A model generated the notes under the pieces. It was not told the DNA's origin and did no database searches. It saw only the letters and a list, made by a program, of their open reading frames with translations. A stretch of DNA of 64,000 nucleotides from Mucilaginibacter xinganensis (GTDB lineage Bacteria; Bacteroidota; Bacteroidia; Sphingobacteriales; Sphingobacteriaceae), in NCBI RefSeq assembly GCF_002257585.1, contig NZ_CP022743.1, forward strand, positions 4,650,001 through 4,714,000, in the 5' to 3' direction. The translations under genes were made by a program, and so were the position numbers. This document shows positions 60,901 to 64,000 of this stretch, in pieces (the stretch's first letter is position 1; every line of letters starts with the position of its first letter).

Positions 60901-62387
60901 CCGTTAAGCGTTATTTTTTTATCATTTATTACCAATTTACCGCTGGCCACTTTTTTAATAAAAGTCCCGTTTAAAGCCAGGTTGTGATAATTGTAGCCCT
61001 TAAAGGCCAGTTCGCTTATTTTAGCGTCAACGTTTTCGTTTAAATTTTTAAGCTCATCGCCGCTGCCTTTAACATTGGCCACCATGGTAACCCGCCCAAG
61101 ATCCTGCTCATCAAGCAGCTCACCAAGATCAAACGCATAGGTGTTAAGCTTGCCGCTGTAGGCCGGCACGCCGGCTTTATTTATTTTGAGGTTAATATCG
61201 GAGTCAAACCTCCCCAGTTTAGTTTTAAATGTTCCGTAGGCTACAAAATCGTTCTGCAACCCGGTAAACCTGCCTGAAAAATTGACATTTCCAAATTTGG
61301 AGATAATATCAGGCACTTTAGCATAACGCTTACCCGTGAAATTGCTGTAAAGAAAGTCAAGATCGGTTTTATTGGTAGCTATCTGGTCAAAATTCAGTTC
61401 AAGAAAAGTATTGTCCCAATCTGGCAAACCCTTTAAATTGAAATCGCCCCTAATGTAAGTAGCTTTAGCACCTGTAACCGTAAGCTGTTTTGCCCTGAGA
61501 TTATTTACATAGCCTTTAATGCGGCCATCAATACCCAGGTCAAATTTCACATCCTCCAGCCCGCTGGTAAAATAAGCAATATCTGTTGAGGAAATTTTTG
61601 ATGATTTAAAATCCCCATCCATGTAAACTTTATCTTCAATATGAGCACTTACATCATCAAATGATTTAAACTTCATCCTAAAATAGTTTTTAAGGCTCGA
61701 ATGGTCGGTGAGGATAAAAAGGTTTTGCGCCAGGATCTGGTTGGTATCGATGGTAGCGTCGGCATTAAACTTTTTAAGATAGAACCCGCTTTTTTCCCGA
61801 AGTGTAAGATTGCTTACATTGCCTTTAAAAAGATGGTTCTTAATATCCATATTTTTAACAACTGCGCTAAAATGCTTCACGTCAAGGTCGTCAAAATTTA
61901 TTCCTTTGATGACCGTATCCACCAGCATGTTCTTAAAGCGAAAGTGGAAATTGTTGATAGCAATTTTTTCAAACACAACCTGCCACGGTTTACTTTTGGT
62001 GGTATCAGGAGGGCCGCCGCTCAGTTTATCAATAATAAACTGGAGATTGGAGGTACTGTCGCTTTGCTTTTTCAGATATACAGAACCATTATCCAGTTTA
62101 ATGAGCTTAAAATCGATAGACTTGTTGCTTATACTGCTGAACAATGAAAAATTGCTCAGGTCAACTTCGAGTTTTGGAGTACTTAACAGCGTATCTTTTT
62201 GCTTATCCAGCACATAAAACCCCTCCAGCACAATTGATGAAAACGGCTTTATGTAAAGGCTTTGAATATTAACCTCGGTATTTAATTTTTCAGACAGGTA
62301 ACCCGTGGCTTTTTTGGCCGCCCAGGTTTGCACGGGCTTATATTGAAACACCAGCAAAAGTATGCTGATAATTAACAGAATAACCAA
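57933..62387 (-). CDS. tamB: TamB-family (DUF490) envelope transport protein
   Basis: A 1484-residue protein: an N-terminal TM/signal anchor, an AsmA-like N domain (TEVNIQSLYIKPFSSIVLEGFYVLDKQKDTLL), a long beta-taco of repeated strands, and a C-terminal DUF490 domain (SGKFEFTAKNFISKNFTVNQGGTIRWTGSP). The tail is PT-rich (VNPTPVPPTTQTP). TamB proteins bridge the periplasm and move phospholipids or help outer-membrane protein assembly. The start is uncertain: the first Met-type codon is a TTG at 62387, but this leaves a weak signal anchor; an ATT at 62423 with AAAAGGC upstream would give a typical basic start (KKVLKIALSIVLVILL). Confidence 0.9.
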   Translation of the reverse strand: MVILLIISILLLVFQYKPVQTWAAKKATGYLSEKLNTEVNIQSLYIKPFSSIVLEGFYVLDKQKDTLLSTPKLEVDLSNFSLFSSISNKSIDFKLIKLDNGSVYLKKQSDSTSNLQFIIDKLSGGPPDTTKSKPWQVVFEKIAINNFHFRFKNMLVDTVIKGINFDDLDVKHFSAVVKNMDIKNHLFKGNVSNLTLREKSGFYLKKFNADATIDTNQILAQNLFILTDHSSLKNYFRMKFKSFDDVSAHIEDKVYMDGDFKSSKISSTDIAYFTSGLEDVKFDLGIDGRIKGYVNNLRAKQLTVTGAKATYIRGDFNLKGLPDWDNTFLELNFDQIATNKTDLDFLYSNFTGKRYAKVPDIISKFGNVNFSGRFTGLQNDFVAYGTFKTKLGRFDSDINLKINKAGVPAYSGKLNTYAFDLGELLDEQDLGRVTMVANVKGSGDELKNLNENVDAKISELAFKGYNYHNLALNGTFIKKVASGKLVINDKKITLNGTGSVDLNPVLPVYSFSGNIDNAKLHDLKLLNDTITFTTQMKANFSGNNLNNLSGEATLQKIRIVDPRNNYVIDSLQISANGKGHQRAINLKSDIADGFIKGSFDLPTLPSYFKTIVKKYIPSLKTDIVTPKPQDFTFNLTLKNINPLIAIFVPDLKIPDQGTFVGDFNSEKKNATLNVYIKTIQYGKTVFHDFIIDEGTTDDYLGLNISLSKVNITDSLFIKNITITNFLKRDSLNFNVKLSDKDAVNQLDLYGLVNFGRDTTAKLHILPSEVILEHQKWRILEKVRVKFLDGKTEVQGFELANGQQKVKIDGFVSDNPADKLKLTFQNFSMVTLNQLTKSAGVQLKGLLNGDVNLTSIMKSPGLDAKLAIDSLSMNNTLVGDVKIESTLGNDRKQADVKVNIKNRGLETMNLAGVYQIGHGTEDNLDFDVNMNQTEAIIFEPFIKDLVSNVKGTISSNLKLTGPVSKPKLNGNLILNNTGVTVNYLKTPYIVTDTVDVVNSVAKINGMVLRDIKNGTGTVNGTVDLNNLANPDIEVSVDAKNLMALNTSFKDNHLYYGTAYGTGKFSFNGPVDNMKIDIKASTEAGTVFNIPLNTSVTVSDYDFIKFVSHSDTTKYAPKTLAFNGVTLNFDLTVDEKTVVKITTDYGVLEGSGQAKDLKLNINSLGDFEMFGDFLITSGKFEFTAKNFISKNFTVNQGGTIRWTGSPSNASINLNAIYEVRTDIQPLYQAAGSQSPKGRSLELVQAELILTKTLLQPTIDFDFNFPLDPSIKEDLSTYLSDNNNRSQQALSIIVRRNFSNGANNNLTNQVLGTAGEAVSEFAFNKLNSFISQSNIKNLDLNIRSFNDLGVSYRFKNRLILTGSLFNSTSGSSDLFNNNTSLFNSNFSQLTKDFEAQYLIRKDGNLSARYSYRVLNSTTLNTLQDQLNVQYVNGIGLVYQRDFDTFGEFIRNIFRSGRRKTAPVNPTPVPPTTQTPAVIAPNPDDEDQ

Positions 62388-62581
62388 TACTATACTTAGC
62401 GCTATTTTGAGTACTTTTTTAATAACTTTGCCTTTTAAATAGTTATTGATTTAGTGAGCTATGGATTATTGCTTGTTAAACATAATTTGCAAGTTAAGGT
62501 TTAGCATTTAGTTCAATAAATCAAAATTTAAACTTTCTTGCTTACTAAGTCACTAACTCAAAATTTATAATACAAAAAATC

Positions 62582-63583
62582 GTGCCTGTAATATTAGGAA
62601 TCGAATCTTCATGCGATGAAACCTCTGCCTCTATATGTGTTGATGGCGAGATACTTAGCAATGTTATTGCCAACCAAACCATTCACGAAGCTTATGGCGG
62701 TGTTGTCCCTGAGCTTGCCTCAAGGGTTCACCAGCAAAATATTGTTCCTGCCGTACAACAGGCACTGATAAACGCAAAAGTAAACAAAAATGATGTGGAT
62801 GCGGTAGCTTTTACGCGCGGTCCCGGTCTTTTAGGTTCATTGCTGGTGGGCGTTTCGTTTGCGAAAGCATTTGCGCTGGCAAAAGAAATCCCACTGATTG
62901 ACATAAATCACATGCAGGCCCACGTACTGGCACATTTTATAGGCGACAATAAACCATCGTTCCCGTTTTTGTGCTTAACGGTATCTGGCGGGCATACACA
63001 AATAGTTTTAATTAAAGACTATTTTGATATGGAGGTGATAGGGCAAACACTTGATGATGCCGCCGGCGAAGCTATGGATAAAACCAGCAAAATTTTAGGT
63101 TTACCCTACCCTGGCGGCCCGCTTATTGATAAGTATGCGCGCCTGGGAAATCCTGACGCCTATAAATTCCCTGAGCCGCAGATCCCCAACCTCGATTTCA
63201 GCTTTAGCGGGCTAAAAACATCCATCCTTTATTTTATACGGGATAATGTGGCGGCTAACCCAAATTTTGTACAGGAAAATCTCAATGATATTTGCGCCTC
63301 GGTCGAAAAACGGATAGCTACCATTCTTTTAAACAAACTAAGCAAGGCCGCTATGGCTTGTAATATAACGGATATTGCCCTGGCTGGTGGTGTATCTGCC
63401 AACACGGGGTTACGGCAGGGGCTGTTAGCTTTAGGCGAAAAAAACAACTGGCGCTGTTTTATTCCCAAAATGGAGTACTGCACCGATAACGCAGCAATGA
63501 TAGCTATTGCAGGTTACTATAAGTTTTTAAAGGGTGAATTTACCGATCAATCGGTTGCGCCGCTGGCAAGGATGCCAATGTAA
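62582..63583 (+). CDS. tsaD: tRNA N6-adenosine threonylcarbamoyltransferase TsaD
   Basis: 333 residues from a GTG at 62582. TsaD/Kae1/OSGEP motifs: VILGIESSCDETSASI, PELASRVHQQNIVP, the metal-binding HMQAHVLAHF, the ATP-loop SGGHTQIV, and DDAAGEAMDKTSKILGLPYPGGP. It transfers threonylcarbamoyl from TC-AMP to A37 of ANN-decoding tRNAs, together with TsaB and TsaE. The length is normal for bacterial TsaD. Divergent from tamB. Confidence 0.95.
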   Translation: MPVILGIESSCDETSASICVDGEILSNVIANQTIHEAYGGVVPELASRVHQQNIVPAVQQALINAKVNKNDVDAVAFTRGPGLLGSLLVGVSFAKAFALAKEIPLIDINHMQAHVLAHFIGDNKPSFPFLCLTVSGGHTQIVLIKDYFDMEVIGQTLDDAAGEAMDKTSKILGLPYPGGPLIDKYARLGNPDAYKFPEPQIPNLDFSFSGLKTSILYFIRDNVAANPNFVQENLNDICASVEKRIATILLNKLSKAAMACNITDIALAGGVSANTGLRQGLLALGEKNNWRCFIPKMEYCTDNAAMIAIAGYYKFLKGEFTDQSVAPLARMPM

Positions 63584-63690
63584 CAAGGTAAATAAAACGT
63601 GGACCATAGTCCTTAGTTTTACAAGATTAGATATTTAAAATAAACAAGGCTGATTATGGACTATGGACCATCGGCTACTGGCTAACCAAC

Positions 63691-63861
63691 ATGAACATTC
63701 CATCTCTTATATTTTATGCCGTGTTTTTAGTACCCTTTGTGGTATTTTTAATTTGGCTGATGCGGCAGGACAAACGCAAAGGCAAAACAGGCCTTATAGT
63801 TTTAGCCATTATGGTTATTGGCTGCATAGCCTACATGTATTGGAAAACCCAGGGCCAATAA
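63691..63861 (+). CDS. Small two-TM membrane protein
   Basis: 56 residues from the ATG at 63691. Two TM segments (IFYAVFLVPFVVFLIWLM and GLIVLAIMVIGCIAYMYW) are separated by a basic cytoplasmic loop (RQDKRKGK), which follows the positive-inside rule. It is followed by a terminator hairpin. No family recognised, but the topology and codon pattern support a real gene. Confidence 0.6.
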   Translation: MNIPSLIFYAVFLVPFVVFLIWLMRQDKRKGKTGLIVLAIMVIGCIAYMYWKTQGQ

Positions 63862-63865
63862 AAAA

Positions 63866-63888
63866 GGTGCGTCCCTTACAAACGCACC
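63866..63888. terminator. Terminator hairpin after the small membrane protein
   Basis: GGTGCGT paired with ACGCACC (7 bp) around a nine-base loop, with A-rich left flank and a later T run (63901-63905). Likely shared by the convergent gene at the right edge. Confidence 0.5.
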
Positions 63889-63908
63889 CCCTTCAATGGC
63901 TTTTTAAA

Positions 63909-64000
63909 TTAAGCACAATACAGAAATGATCCGTGGCCCGCTGCCGAACAATAAGCAGGCTGACAACCAATGGGCTGCTGCCCGTTAGGAAACGGGTTGG
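63909..64000 (-). CDS. Possible C-terminal end of a gene running off the right edge
   Basis: On the minus strand one frame stays open from the right edge and ends QPIGCQPAYCSAAGHGSF then LYCA and a stop at 63909-63911. It is Cys- and Gly-rich and could be the tail of a small secreted protein. A second frame is also open here, so the call is tentative. Confidence 0.35.
   Translation of the reverse strand, partial: NPFPNGQQPIGCQPAYCSAAGHGSFLYCA

Overview
The window comes from a Bacteroidota genome, most likely a soil or plant-associated member of Sphingobacteriaceae close to Mucilaginibacter or Pedobacter; the genus is my inference. The evidence is a SusC/SusD pair, a one-piece hybrid two-component regulator, a type IX secretion (T9SS) type B C-terminal domain, Bacteroidota promoter -7 boxes (TAnnTTTG) in front of several genes and a tRNA, and many -CKK lipoproteins.

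Layout. 1-2200: end of an HxlR regulator, a frameshifted Fpg-type DNA glycosylase, and an Fnr-like regulator with an N-terminal cysteine cluster. 2201-24414: a polysaccharide utilization locus (PUL) with a fucose-type permease, SusD, SusC, GH43, GH31, SGNH esterase, GH95 fucosidase, GH27 galactosidase, a 1389-residue hybrid sensor/regulator and a divergent GH127 arabinofuranosidase. All its enzymes are exo-acting debranching enzymes that would release fucose, galactose, xylose or glucose, and arabinose, with an esterase. This fits side chains of a decorated plant or algal glycan such as fucosylated xyloglucan or a pectin/arabinogalactan branch. A 39-bp element containing a direct repeat is conserved upstream of both susC and the GH31 gene and is a candidate operator.

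24478-37075: surface proteins. A 2465-residue protein carries five nearly identical 1008-bp tandem units (each a six-bladed NHL propeller plus an Ig-like module), six cadherin-like domains and a T9SS tail. It is followed by an OmpA-family protein and an ice-binding-like (DUF3494) lipoprotein with five InlB-type repeats. 37211-43677: an AraC regulator, a Crp/Fnr regulator divergent from tandem twin methyltransferases with a palindromic Fnr-like box between them, a SulP transporter, an FkbM methyltransferase and an alpha/beta hydrolase.

44126-50184: an ECF sigma factor, a membrane TPR (anti-sigma-like) protein and a lipoprotein, facing a convergent operon of a second lipoprotein and a TPR-CHAT caspase-like protein. 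The sigma gene and the first lipoprotein gene share a promoter-like element with identical spacing (GGTTACA-N18-ACTAA), which suggests an autoregulated mini-regulon. This is the best candidate here for a poorly described system.

50565-64000: CHAD and CYTH genes, a region with gene debris, a PQQ-type sugar dehydrogenase, a GIY-YIG pseudogene, tRNA-Met, a START-like protein, an LptF/G permease, ribBA, tamB (possibly with an ATT start), tsaD, a 56-residue membrane protein, and a possible partial gene at the right edge.
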